In this document: positions 16,819 through 25,049 of the stretch, in pieces | Layout of the letters: the number at the start of each line of letters is the position of its first letter | Position numbering within the stretch: the stretch's first letter is position 1 | Source of the DNA: Paracoccus denitrificans | GTDB taxonomy: Bacteria; Pseudomonadota; Alphaproteobacteria; Rhodobacterales; Rhodobacteraceae | Length of the DNA stretch: 64,000 nucleotides | Assembly: GCA_005768755.1 (NCBI GenBank) | Contig: VAFL01000009.1 | Location: 90,431-154,430 of the forward strand | Direction: 5' to 3' | Notes under the pieces: generated by a model | Database searches by the model: none | Told to the model about the DNA's origin: nothing | What the model saw: only the letters and a program-made list of their open reading frames with translations | Position numbers and translations under genes: made by a program

Positions 16819-18102
16819 TCAGCCTCCGAAGATCAGGCGCGGCACAAACAGCGAAATCGCCGGCACATAGGTGACGATCAACAGCACGATCAGGTTGACG
16901 ACGATGAAGGGAAGGACCCCGCGCATCACCGACAGAACCGGCAGTTTCAGCGTGCTGGCGGTGACGAAGATATCCAGCCCGAAGGGCGGCGTGATCATGC
17001 CAAGGCTGATATTCAGCGTCACGATCATGCCAAAATGCACCGGGTCGATGCCCAGCATCTGTGCCACCGGGAACAAGGGCGGGATCAGGATCAGCATGGC
17101 CGAATTCGGGTCGATGAACATGCCGGCGATCAGGAACAAAACGTTCACGATGATCAGGAACATCACCGGCCCGGCCTCCATCGCCTGCAACAGCGCGGTG
17201 ATCTGGGCGGGCACCTGCGCCAGCGTGACGAAATAGGAGATCAGCCCGCCCATGGCCAGCAGGATGAAGATGACCGTGGTGCCGATGGCCGCTTCCTCGG
17301 TGATCTGGAACAGCTTTCGCATCCCGATATCGCGGTAGACAACCATTTCGACCAGAATGGCATAGACGACGCTGACAACGGCGGCCTCGGTGGGCGTGGT
17401 CATGCCGCTATAGATACCGCCCAGGATGATGACCGGCATACCGATGGCCCAAAGTGCGGCCCGCAGTGCTGCCAGACGCTGGCGGGCGGTGGTGCGCTGA
17501 CCGGGGCGGACGCCGGTGCGGCGGGCCTCGATCTCGACCATGATGGCGAAGGCAAGGCCAAGCAGTAACCCGACCGCCAGCCCGCCCGCGAAAAGCTGAG
17601 CGATGGATGTGCCGGTCATCCAGCCATAGACAATGAAGGTGATGGATGGCGGGATCAGCAGCGCCGTTTCCGCGCTTGATGCCAGCAACCCGACGCTGAA
17701 GCGCTCCGAAAAGCCGCTGCGCCGCATTTCCGGGTAAACCAGCCCGCCAAGTGCCGCGACCGTCGCGGGCGCCGATCCCGAAACCGCGCCGAAGGCCATG
17801 GAACCGCCGACGGTCACATGGCCCATGCCGCCGCGCGTATGGCCCAGAAGCGCCTGCATCAGCCCGGTCAGGTCCCTGGCGATCCGGCCCGAGGCCATCA
17901 GGTTCGCCGCCAGCACGAAGAAGGGGATGGCCAGCAGCGTGGTATGGTCGATGCCGCCGAAGATCTTCTGGACCACCGCCGGATCGGGCAGCTTGGCGAA
18001 ATAGGCTTCCTTCACCAGCAGCGAAGGCACGCCGAGAACCAGGAACATCTCGAACCCGGCGATCAGCAGGAAGACGGCTACGGCGATGATGGCAATCAGC
18101 AT
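16819..18102 (-). CDS. TRAP transporter large permease subunit (DctM type)
   Basis: Inner-membrane 427-residue subunit with about twelve hydrophobic helices that couples sodium to substrate import. Family motifs include GGSMAFGAVSGSAPATVAALG in the first half, LLIPPSITFIVYG, and the mirrored GMFIDPNSAMLILIPPLFP and ITPPFGLDIF in the second half. The start overlaps the stop of the small subunit by one base. Genes downstream (pyrK, pyrD, carbamoylase-like hydrolase, pyrE) suggest that the cargo is a pyrimidine precursor such as orotate, a carboxylate and so a plausible TRAP substrate. Confidence 0.93.
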   Translation of the reverse strand: MLIAIIAVAVFLLIAGFEMFLVLGVPSLLVKEAYFAKLPDPAVVQKIFGGIDHTTLLAIPFFVLAANLMASGRIARDLTGLMQALLGHTRGGMGHVTVGGSMAFGAVSGSAPATVAALGGLVYPEMRRSGFSERFSVGLLASSAETALLIPPSITFIVYGWMTGTSIAQLFAGGLAVGLLLGLAFAIMVEIEARRTGVRPGQRTTARQRLAALRAALWAIGMPVIILGGIYSGMTTPTEAAVVSVVYAILVEMVVYRDIGMRKLFQITEEAAIGTTVIFILLAMGGLISYFVTLAQVPAQITALLQAMEAGPVMFLIIVNVLFLIAGMFIDPNSAMLILIPPLFPVAQMLGIDPVHFGMIVTLNISLGMITPPFGLDIFVTASTLKLPVLSVMRGVLPFIVVNLIVLLIVTYVPAISLFVPRLIFGG

Positions 18103-18590
18103 CAGTGCGCCCCCGTCCCGGAAAAGCGGTCAATGCGGCCCGTCAGCGAAAGCGCATAGCGCAGCGCCAGCAGCAGGAAGCCGATCATCGGCGCAAGATA
18201 CAACCAGCCGATTTCGACCCCCAGCGTGGGGCTGCGCTGCCCGGTGCCCAGAACGAACATCGACAGTCCCCAGGCCAGCCATGACATGTAAAGCGAGAAG
18301 ATCAGCCCGGTCAGGTCGATCAGCTTCAGAAGCGGCACCCGCAGCCCGGACGGCAGGCGGTCGCGGAAGGTATCGACGGCGATATGGCGCCCTGCCTCCA
18401 GCGTCAGGCCAAGCGACAGGAACACCATGACCGTATTCATCCGGCGCACGGCCTCCTCGGTCCAGGCCATGCGGCTGGCGAAGGCGGGGAAGACCTCGCG
18501 CACGACGACATTGCCGAAGAACAGCGCCACCATGCCAAGGAAAAGGCCGATTATGACGAATCTTTCGATCCGGCGAAGATATTGCATCAT
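18102..18590 (-). CDS. TRAP transporter small permease subunit (DctQ type)
   Basis: A 162-residue four-helix membrane subunit that partners the DctM-type protein. I start it at the ATG at 18590, which is preceded by AGGA; a second ATG follows directly at 18587. The longer in-frame reading back to 18668 would overlap the binding-protein gene and looks non-coding. The family pattern FFGNVVVREVF ... AWTEEAVRRM (here with RRMNTVMVFLSLG) is visible near residues 25-65. It is second in the operon, 55 bases after the solute-binding protein gene. Confidence 0.88.
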   Translation of the reverse strand: MMQYLRRIERFVIIGLFLGMVALFFGNVVVREVFPAFASRMAWTEEAVRRMNTVMVFLSLGLTLEAGRHIAVDTFRDRLPSGLRVPLLKLIDLTGLIFSLYMSWLAWGLSMFVLGTGQRSPTLGVEIGWLYLAPMIGFLLLALRYALSLTGRIDRFSGTGAH

Positions 18591-18611
18591 GATGTCCTGA
18601 AGATTGTTTTT

Positions 18612-18637
18612 GCCCCGGCCGTTCCGACCACCGGGGC
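18612..18637 (-). other. Intercistronic stem-loop between TRAP binding-protein and small-permease genes
   Basis: A perfect 7-base stem (GCCCCGG / CCGGGGC) with a 12-base loop lies just after the binding-protein stop. On the minus-strand transcript it is followed by an A-run and not U residues, so it is more likely an mRNA-stability or attenuation element than a terminator. Such elements often raise the amount of binding protein over permease. Confidence 0.45.
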
Positions 18638-18645
18638 AGGGGCGA

Positions 18646-19662
18646 TTACTTCGTGATTTCGGCCTCATAGATGTCGATCAGCGTCTGACCTTCTTCGCCG
18701 GCCAATTCCAGATACGCTTTCACGGTCGGTTCGTAGGTTGCATCGCGCAGGGCCTGTCTTTCGGCCTCGTCCGCCTCTCGGATATTGACATTGCCGCGTG
18801 TGCGGATGTCTTCCAGCGCGGCGGCAACGGCAGCCTGCTTATGCTCGACCAGTTCGGGGATCACCTCGTGGAATGTGTCTGTGATGGTCTTCTGATGTTC
18901 GGGCGGCAGGCTGTCCCAGAAGGCCGGGCTGAACAGGACGAAATCCTCCATCGCGCCGTGATCGGTGATGACGAGTTCTTTCTGGACCTCGTCGAATTTC
19001 ATCCGCTGGATCGTGTCCATCGGATTTTCCTCACCATCCACGACGCCGGTTTGCAGCGCGGTGTAAAGCTCGCCAAATGGCAGGGCGATTGCCGAGGCGC
19101 CAAGCGCGTCGAACTGCGAGATCAGGACCCGGCTGTCCATGACGCGGAATTTCTGACCGGCGAAGTCGTCAAGCGAGGTGATCGGCTTGTTCGAGGTCAT
19201 CTGCTTGCGCCCGTTCGGCCATTCGGCAATCGCCACCACCCCGCGCGAACTGAAGCTGTCCAGCAGTGCCTGCCCGAAGGGGCCTTCGCGCAGCGCCGCA
19301 GCCTCGGCCGGGTCATTCGGCAGCAGATAGGGGATATCGAGGATCGAGATCGCCGGATTGAACCCGCCCAGGAATGCCGCCGGCGCAACCGTCGCTTCGA
19401 GCGAGCCGAGTTGCACGCCTTCGGTCATCGTGCGCTGATCGCCCAACTGTGACTGCGGGAAGATCTGGAACTCTACCGCACCGCCAGTGCGCTCCTTGAC
19501 CAGGTCCGCGACTTTCTCCAGCAGGACATGGCGGCTTTGCTCGGGCGATTCGAGATGGCCGATCTTGGCAACGAATTCCTGCGCCAGCGCCGGAATCGCT
19601 GTCAGGGACAGTGCCGTGGACAGCAGTGCGATGGCGGTGCGGCGGTGGATAGCCATGGGCAT
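18646..19662 (-). CDS. TRAP transporter periplasmic solute-binding protein (DctP family)
   Basis: A 338-residue periplasmic receptor with a clear signal peptide (basic start, ALLSTALSLTAIPALA then QE). The family region GQKFRVMDSRVLISQFDALGA... holds the arginine that normally binds the ligand carboxylate, and GELYTALQTGVVDGEENP is the usual DctP motif. AGGAG eight bases ahead of the ATG at 19662 supports this start. First gene of the operon leading into pyrK, pyrD, the M20 hydrolase and pyrE. I infer a carboxylate ligand, with orotate, dihydroorotate or N-carbamoyl-aspartate as leading candidates. Confidence 0.92.
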   Translation of the reverse strand: MPMAIHRRTAIALLSTALSLTAIPALAQEFVAKIGHLESPEQSRHVLLEKVADLVKERTGGAVEFQIFPQSQLGDQRTMTEGVQLGSLEATVAPAAFLGGFNPAISILDIPYLLPNDPAEAAALREGPFGQALLDSFSSRGVVAIAEWPNGRKQMTSNKPITSLDDFAGQKFRVMDSRVLISQFDALGASAIALPFGELYTALQTGVVDGEENPMDTIQRMKFDEVQKELVITDHGAMEDFVLFSPAFWDSLPPEHQKTITDTFHEVIPELVEHKQAAVAAALEDIRTRGNVNIREADEAERQALRDATYEPTVKAYLELAGEEGQTLIDIYEAEITK

Positions 19663-19724
19663 GGTGGGATCTCCTGTTGTTTGATTCGACGTTCCGCGCC
19701 AGACGCGGTTCAAGTCAACGCGAA

Positions 19725-19754
19725 TCTCATAATTGAGACGAAATGCCAATTCGT
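19725..19754. promoter_or_regulatory. Two overlapping inverted repeats in the divergent TRAP/XRE promoter region
   Basis: The 141-base gap between the binding-protein gene and the XRE regulator contains TCTCA-TAAT-TGAGA (19725-19738), immediately overlapped by ACGAA-N7-TTCGT (19738-19754). Both are perfect 5-base dyads. Their place between divergent genes makes them good candidate operators for the XRE protein encoded at 19804. Confidence 0.5.
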
Positions 19755-19803
19755 GCTAGCTGTGCTTTGCGGCAGTTTTGGGCATTTGACAGGACGAACC
19801 CCG

Positions 19804-20715
19804 ATGATCACCGATCGCGAGCGGCTGGCAGCACTGGGCGGAAGGCTGCGCGCTTACCGCATGGGCACAGGGCTGTCGCCCGAAAAGATCGCGGCCCAGA
19901 TCGGGGTGTCGCGCGCGGCGATGTACCGTTACGAAGCCGGCGCGCCGATCCGCGTCGACAAACTGGCCCGCATCGCCGAGGTGCTGGGCGTGTCGCTGAC
20001 CACACTTCTGGGGGCGGGGTCCGAACATACCGCCTCGGCCGTCACCTTCTTCTCTCGGTTGCAGCAGCTGGAAGAACAAAGTGACGAAATCACCGTTCTG
20101 TTCGGTCCTGTATCCTATCTGCTGACGACAGACCGCTTTGATCATGCGCTGCCGCGGGTTTTACAGGAAAGCATTCCCGAAGGCGCGCCCAACCGCGCCC
20201 GAAGCATAGCCGAGATCGGGACGATCATGGACATTCTGGGACAGCGCAAGGCTGCCTGGCGACGGCGCAGAATGACGGTGACCAGCATCGTGTCCGCCGC
20301 CGAGATCGCGCAGTTTCTGCAAAGCGGTTTCGTCGGAAAGCCGGATCTCTCGCCCAGAGTTCAGGCAGAACGCCGTGACATCGCGCGGGCCGAAGTCATG
20401 CACATCATCGCGATGATCCGCAATCCGTCGCCGGGAATCCGCATTGGCGTGATCGAGGATTCGATGCCGGGCGGCAGCTTTCAACTGATCCGGAAAGGGG
20501 GCGGAAAAATGTTGGCACAAAGCCCGTTTCGGTTAGGAAGCTACGCCAATATCCGACTGGGCGTCGCGCAGCTGACAGCCTTGGAAGAGCCCGTCCGTTT
20601 GCATGAACAGGTTGTCGAAAGCCTTTGGAAAAACGCGCTGAAGCAGGACACCGGCGCCAATCGGCTGAGCGGGCTTCTGCCAGAAAACCCTTCTTTTTCA
20701 AATCGATATACATGA
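19804..20715 (+). CDS. XRE-family transcriptional regulator
   Basis: A 303-residue DNA-binding protein with an HTH_XRE domain at about residues 10-65 (RLRAYRMGTGLSPEKIAAQIGVSRAAMYRYE). The remaining 230 residues form an uncharacterised domain that may sense a ligand; I see no cupin or kinase motif. I start it at the ATG at 19804, with AGGA upstream. An in-frame extension to 19528 would run through the divergent gene. The gene is divergent from the TRAP-pyrKD operon and is its likely local regulator. Confidence 0.85.
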   Translation: MITDRERLAALGGRLRAYRMGTGLSPEKIAAQIGVSRAAMYRYEAGAPIRVDKLARIAEVLGVSLTTLLGAGSEHTASAVTFFSRLQQLEEQSDEITVLFGPVSYLLTTDRFDHALPRVLQESIPEGAPNRARSIAEIGTIMDILGQRKAAWRRRRMTVTSIVSAAEIAQFLQSGFVGKPDLSPRVQAERRDIARAEVMHIIAMIRNPSPGIRIGVIEDSMPGGSFQLIRKGGGKMLAQSPFRLGSYANIRLGVAQLTALEEPVRLHEQVVESLWKNALKQDTGANRLSGLLPENPSFSNRYT

Positions 20716-21081
20716 ATCTGCATCGGCATAAATTTGCCGAATCAGCAAAGCCGTGTTAATGTTTGTTTAAGGCGGTGATTAAGCGGTTCGCTCGCCGACT
20801 GCGCCGACAAGATGACAGATGGTTCTGAAAACTGTCATCCGTGTCGTGGCGTTCGGGATGTTTACAAAGTCAGGCTTCATGTCGCTCGGTGACCGGGTTC
20901 CAAGCAAGGCATGTCGGCCGAGTCGGCGAATTTTTCTGGTAAGCGCGGTACCTCCTGCCGCGCTTTACCGGCGTTCGGCGGCCACGAAAAATCCCACGCA
21001 TGAAAGCAGCAGCCGCATGGCTGCTGCAATTCGCTGTCCAATCGCGGCCGGCCCGAATGATGGCAGAACCCGCTGACCAGC
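20716..21081. other. Intergenic region between the XRE regulator and the alcohol dehydrogenase gene
   Basis: This 366-base gap between convergent genes has no reading frame with a ribosome-binding site or recognisable protein. It contains two hairpins: GGTAAGCGCGG / CCGCGCTTTACC (20938-20969, one bulge) and a perfect 9-base stem at 21006-21027. The first lacks a T-run on either side in the right place. The rest, AT-richer near 20700-20770, shows nothing I can name. Confidence 0.5.
21003..21027 (-). terminator. Probable rho-independent terminator of the amine/TRAP operon
   Basis: On the minus strand a perfect 9-base stem (GCAGCAGCC / GGCTGCTGC, 4-base loop ATGC) is followed by TTT. It lies 55 bases after the stop of the alcohol dehydrogenase gene, the last gene of that operon. 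The T-run is short, so termination may be incomplete. Confidence 0.55.
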
Positions 21082-22239
21082 TTAACGAGGATCCCGCATG
21101 GCGGCATCGAACAGGGCGCGGGTGTTGTCGCGCGTCATCTCGATAGGATTACCGCCGCAGGACGGATCTTCCAGCGCCATATCGGTCAGTTCGTCCAGGC
21201 GCGCGTCCTCGACCCCCATTGCAGTCAGGTTCTGCGGGATGTCGAGAAGCTGGCGCAATTCCAGCACGCGGGCATAGAAGCCGTCGAAACCGCCCTTGAT
21301 CCCAAGGTAATCGGCGGCGCGGGCGATGCGGTCTTCAATCGCGGGACGGTTGAAGTCCAGGACCGTCGGCATGACCACGGCATTCGTGGTGCCATGATGG
21401 GTGCCGTAAACCGCGCCGACCGGATGGCTGAGGCTGTGGATTGCTCCCAGACCCTTCTGGAAGGCAACGGCCCCCATGGCAGCCGCACTCATCATATTGG
21501 CGCGGGCGTCAAGGTCGGTCGGTTCGGCATAGGCGCGGGGCAGGTATTCGTTGACCAACCGCAGCCCTTCCAGCGCGATGCCTTGCGACATCGGGTGATA
21601 GAAGGGGCTGCAATAGGCCTCGAGGCAGTGCGCGAAGGCGTCCATTCCGGTGCCTGCGGTGATGGCGCGGGGCATGCCGACGGTCAGTTCAGGGTCGCAG
21701 ATCGTGACGGTCGGCAGCAGTTTCGGGTGGAAGATGATCTTCTTCTTATGCGTCGCGCTGTTGGTCAGAACGCCCGCGCGCCCGACCTCGGACCCGGTGC
21801 CCGCCGTGGTCGGCACCGCGATGATGGGGGCGATGGTGTCGGGATTGGCACGTGTCCACCAATCGCCGATATCTTCCAGATCCCAGACGCTCACCGGCTG
21901 GTCGATCATCAGCGCGATCATCTTGCCCAGATCAAGCGCGGACCCGCCGCCAAAGCAGATCACCCCGTCATGGCCGCCGTCGCGATAGGCCGTCAGGCCA
22001 GCCTCCATATTGCCCTCGTTGGGGTTCGGGTCGACCTCGGCAAACATCGCCCGACCCAGGCCCGCTGCGTCCAGCATTTCCAGCACCTGTGCGGTCATCG
22101 GCAGGGTGGACAGCGCGCGGTCGGTGACCAGAAGGGGCTTGGTGATGCCCGTCGCGCGGCATTGTTCGGGCAGTTCGGCAATGCGGCCCGCGCCGAACTT
22201 GATGGCGGTCGGATAGGACCAGTTTGCGCGCAGGCTCAT
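21082..22239 (-). CDS. Iron-containing alcohol dehydrogenase (group III)
   Basis: A 385-residue NAD(P)-dependent dehydrogenase that would oxidise a primary alcohol to an aldehyde in the cytoplasm. The nucleotide site GGGSALDLGK and PTTAGTGSE are present. The metal ligands are visible as Asp and His in GTGMDAFAHCLEAY and as two His in IHSLSHPVGAVYGTHHG. I start at the ATG at 22239, which overlaps the aldehyde dehydrogenase stop by four bases; the reading back to 22344 is non-homologous. With the adjacent aldehyde dehydrogenase and glutamine-synthetase-like ligase it probably oxidises the alcohol group of a gamma-glutamylated amino alcohol. A glycerol- or propanediol-type substrate is the alternative. 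Confidence 0.88.
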   Translation of the reverse strand: MSLRANWSYPTAIKFGAGRIAELPEQCRATGITKPLLVTDRALSTLPMTAQVLEMLDAAGLGRAMFAEVDPNPNEGNMEAGLTAYRDGGHDGVICFGGGSALDLGKMIALMIDQPVSVWDLEDIGDWWTRANPDTIAPIIAVPTTAGTGSEVGRAGVLTNSATHKKKIIFHPKLLPTVTICDPELTVGMPRAITAGTGMDAFAHCLEAYCSPFYHPMSQGIALEGLRLVNEYLPRAYAEPTDLDARANMMSAAAMGAVAFQKGLGAIHSLSHPVGAVYGTHHGTTNAVVMPTVLDFNRPAIEDRIARAADYLGIKGGFDGFYARVLELRQLLDIPQNLTAMGVEDARLDELTDMALEDPSCGGNPIEMTRDNTRALFDAAMRDPR

Positions 22240-23624
22240 TGTGTGACCTTTTTCAGATGGAAGGATTTGGGGCGGGTGACGGCGTGGAAGCCAAGCGAAG
22301 ACAGGCTGGCGCCCCGCCCGGTATCCTTGACGCCGGTCCAGCAAAGTGCCGGGTCCAGATAGTCGCAGCGGTTCATGAAGACGGTGCCGGTTTCCAGCTG
22401 GTCGCCGATTTCTGCCGCGCGGTCGGGATCCGCCGTCCAGATAGATGCCGTCAGCCCGTAATCGCTGTCATTCATCAGCGCGATGGCTTCCGCATCGTCC
22501 TTGACCGGCATGATGCCGACGACCGGGCCGAAGCTTTCCTCGCGCATGACGCGCATGTCGTGAGTCACATCGACCAGCACCTGAGGGGCCAGATAGGCGC
22601 CACCATCGTCGGCCGGAAAGTCGGCGGCGTCGATCAGCGGACGCGCGCCTTGCGCCACGGCCTCGGCCACCTGCTCGCGGACGAGCTTGGCGAAGCGGAC
22701 ATTCGCCATCGGGCCCATGGTGGTGTCCGGGTCGGTCGGATCGCCCAGCTTCAGCGTCCGCGCCCAATCGGCGGCCTTTTCGACAAAGGCGTCATACAGG
22801 CTTTCATGGACATAGATGCGTTCGATCCCGCAGCAGCATTGGCCGGAATTGAACATCGCCCCGTCCATCAGCCCGTTCACAGCCGCATCCAGATCGGCGT
22901 CCTCGGCGACATAGCCGGGGTCCTTGCCGCCAAGCTCCAGCCCGGTTCCGGTAAATCCGCCTGCCGCAGCACGTTCGATGGCCCGCCCGCCGCCGACCGA
23001 GCCGGTGAAGTTCACAAAGCCGAAGTTGCGTTCGGCAATCAGCGCCTCGGTCGTGGCATGATCCAGCACGACATTCTGGAACACATCGGAAGGCACGCCC
23101 GCCTTGTGCATGGCCTCGGCCAGCCGTTCGCCGGCCAGAAGGGTCTGGCTGGCATGTTTCAGCATGACAGCGTTGCCCGCGATCAGCGCCGGAACAATCG
23201 TGTTGATCGCGGTCAGGAAGGGATAATTCCACGGCGCGATCACGAAGACGACGCCGACGGGCACGCGCCGCAGCTCGCGGCGGAAATCGCCGCTGTCTTC
23301 GACCACGTCCGGGGCCAACACATCGGCGGCAGTGCGCGCCAGATATTCGGTGCGTTCGCGCACGCCGCCCATTTCGCCGCCGTAGCGGACCGGGCGGCCC
23401 ATCATCCGGGCGAGTTCCGGCACGATCTCATCATTCATCGCGATAAGCGCGTCGATGCCGGCCACGACCAGCCTGATGCGTTCGTCCAAAGACCGCGCGG
23501 CCCATTCCGGCTGCGCTACCTTGGCGCGGGCAACGGCATCGCGCGCGGCATCCGTCGACAGCACGTCGCGGGTGACATAAACCTTGCCATCGACCGGCGA
23601 GACCAGTTGGATTTGTCCTGACAT
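22236..23624 (-). CDS. NAD(P)-dependent aldehyde dehydrogenase
   Basis: A 462-residue member of the aldehyde dehydrogenase superfamily that oxidises an aldehyde to its acid. Conserved parts are VFVIAPWNYPF, GFVNFTGSVGGG, the general-base glutamate in LELGGKDPGYV, the catalytic cysteine in NSGQCCCGIERI and EESFGPVVGI. AGGGAA seven bases ahead supports the ATG at 23624; the frame continues upstream but overlaps the ligase gene. It lies between the glutamine-synthetase-like ligase (11 bases away) and the iron alcohol dehydrogenase (overlapping), an arrangement fitting oxidation of a gamma-glutamyl-amino aldehyde. Confidence 0.92.
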   Translation of the reverse strand: MSGQIQLVSPVDGKVYVTRDVLSTDAARDAVARAKVAQPEWAARSLDERIRLVVAGIDALIAMNDEIVPELARMMGRPVRYGGEMGGVRERTEYLARTAADVLAPDVVEDSGDFRRELRRVPVGVVFVIAPWNYPFLTAINTIVPALIAGNAVMLKHASQTLLAGERLAEAMHKAGVPSDVFQNVVLDHATTEALIAERNFGFVNFTGSVGGGRAIERAAAGGFTGTGLELGGKDPGYVAEDADLDAAVNGLMDGAMFNSGQCCCGIERIYVHESLYDAFVEKAADWARTLKLGDPTDPDTTMGPMANVRFAKLVREQVAEAVAQGARPLIDAADFPADDGGAYLAPQVLVDVTHDMRVMREESFGPVVGIMPVKDDAEAIALMNDSDYGLTASIWTADPDRAAEIGDQLETGTVFMNRCDYLDPALCWTGVKDTGRGASLSSLGFHAVTRPKSFHLKKVTQ

Positions 23625-23635
23625 CTTGATGTTCC

Positions 23636-24997
23636 CTAAGACCGTTCGAACCCGCGCATCACCTCCCAATCGGTGACGACGCGATTCTGCTCTTCTATCT
23701 CCCAAAGCGCGGCGCGGTGGTAGTGGGCAACGACATCGGCGCCAAACGCCGCCTTCAGCATGTCCGATTCCATCGCGGCCTGCGCCGCCCCGCCAAGGGT
23801 TCGCGGGATTTCCGGCGCGTCCTTCGACTGATACAGATCGCCCGCGAATGCGGGGCCAAGCGTCATGCCCTTTTCGATCCCGTCCAGACCTGCCGCCAGC
23901 AGCGCCGCGCAAGCCATGTAAGGGTTCAGGTCCGCCCCGCCGATCCGGCATTCGATGCGCACGCCCTTGGTATTTTCGCCGCACAAGCGGAAGCCGGCGG
24001 TGCGGTTATCAACGCTCCATACCGCGCGGGTGGGGGCGAAGGTGCCGGCCACGAAGCGTTTGTAGCTGTTGATGTTGGGCGCAAGGAAAAGGGTGATGGC
24101 GCTCGCATGGGCCAACTGCCCGGCGACATAGGATTTCATCACAGCAGACATGCCCAGATCGTCACTGTCATCGACAAAGACGTTCTGCCCGTCTTTCGCC
24201 AGCGATTGGTGCACATGGGACGAACTGCCGACCTTGTCGTGATTGTATTTCGCCATGAAGGTCGCGGACCGACCCGCCGCCCGCGCAATGTCCTTCGTTG
24301 CCGCCTTGATGAGGATATGCATGTCCGCCGCATCCAGCGCGTCGGAATAGCGGGCGTTGATCTCGTGCTGGCCGCGCTCTGCCTCTCCCTTGCTGCATTC
24401 GACGGGCACCCCCGCCGCATAGAGACCGTTGCGCAGGGCGCGCATCACCACCTCGTCACCCGATGTCTCGGTCAGGGCGTAATCGACATTGAAGCGCGAG
24501 GACGGCGTCATGTCGCGATAGCCGGCGTCGAACAGGTCCTTGAAGCCCTCCTCGAACATGAAGAATTCAAGCTCGGTCGCCATCATGGGTTCGAACCCCA
24601 TTCCGCGCGCGCGGGCGACCTGAGCCGACAGCACGTTCCGGGGCGCGTGGGGGACGGGTTCGTGTGTATGATGGTCCAACAGATCGGCCATGCACAAGGC
24701 CGTGCCGGGCGCCCATGGCAGGCGGCGCAGCGTGGACAGGTCAGGGCGCATGACGTAATCGCCATAGCCCTTTTCCCAGCTGCTGGCCTGGTAGCCGGGA
24801 ACGGTGAACATCTCGTAATCGGTGGCCAGAAGATAGTTGCAGCAATGCGTTTCGTCGTGGGCATCAAGGAAATGCTGGACGTGGAAGCGCTTGCCCATCA
24901 TGCGGCCCTGCATGTCGATCAGGGCGACGGCCACGGTGTCGATTTCGCCCGCATCCCATGCGGCTTTCAGGGCATCAAGCGTCAGGTTTGCGGGCAT
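23636..24997 (-). CDS. Glutamine-synthetase-family gamma-glutamyl-amine ligase (PuuA-like)
   Basis: A 453-residue ligase that, by family, joins glutamate to ammonia or an amine using ATP. Metal and glutamate site motifs are visible: ELEFFMFEEG, AERGQHEIN, NHDKVGSSSHVHQSL, NSYKRFV and the arginine-rich RIECRIGGADLNPY. The neighbours (aldehyde and alcohol dehydrogenases, TRAP importer) argue for an amine-glutamylating enzyme of the PuuA/IpuC kind and against nitrogen-assimilating GlnA. The ATG at 24997 has GGAG seven bases upstream. The amine could be an amino alcohol such as ethanolamine, alaninol or serinol; that is inference. No gamma-glutamyl hydrolase is seen nearby. Confidence 0.82.
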   Translation of the reverse strand: MPANLTLDALKAAWDAGEIDTVAVALIDMQGRMMGKRFHVQHFLDAHDETHCCNYLLATDYEMFTVPGYQASSWEKGYGDYVMRPDLSTLRRLPWAPGTALCMADLLDHHTHEPVPHAPRNVLSAQVARARGMGFEPMMATELEFFMFEEGFKDLFDAGYRDMTPSSRFNVDYALTETSGDEVVMRALRNGLYAAGVPVECSKGEAERGQHEINARYSDALDAADMHILIKAATKDIARAAGRSATFMAKYNHDKVGSSSHVHQSLAKDGQNVFVDDSDDLGMSAVMKSYVAGQLAHASAITLFLAPNINSYKRFVAGTFAPTRAVWSVDNRTAGFRLCGENTKGVRIECRIGGADLNPYMACAALLAAGLDGIEKGMTLGPAFAGDLYQSKDAPEIPRTLGGAAQAAMESDMLKAAFGADVVAHYHRAALWEIEEQNRVVTDWEVMRGFERS

Positions 24998-25017
24998 GTG
25001 ATTCTCCGGTCAGGAAA

Positions 25018-25042
25018 GCCGGGCGCGACTGCCGCGCCCGGC
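25018..25042 (-). other. Strong stem-loop after the TRAP binding-protein gene
   Basis: A perfect 10-base GC-rich stem (GCCGGGCGCG / CGCGCCCGGC, loop GCAGT on the minus strand) sits 7 bases after the binding-protein stop and is followed by TTT. It is probably a partial terminator or mRNA-stabilising hairpin that lowers expression of the catabolic genes relative to the binding protein. Confidence 0.6.
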
Positions 25043-25049
25043 GATGATC

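Noticed and set aside
20938..20969. A hairpin (GGTAAGCGCGG / CCGCGCTTTACC) as the XRE gene terminator.
   Set aside because: It lies over 200 bases from the stop and has no downstream T-run; the T-run is on the wrong side.
20819..21076. A plus-strand frame of 85 codons in the gap after the XRE gene.
   Set aside because: No ribosome-binding site, no family and the sequence includes hairpins better explained as non-coding.
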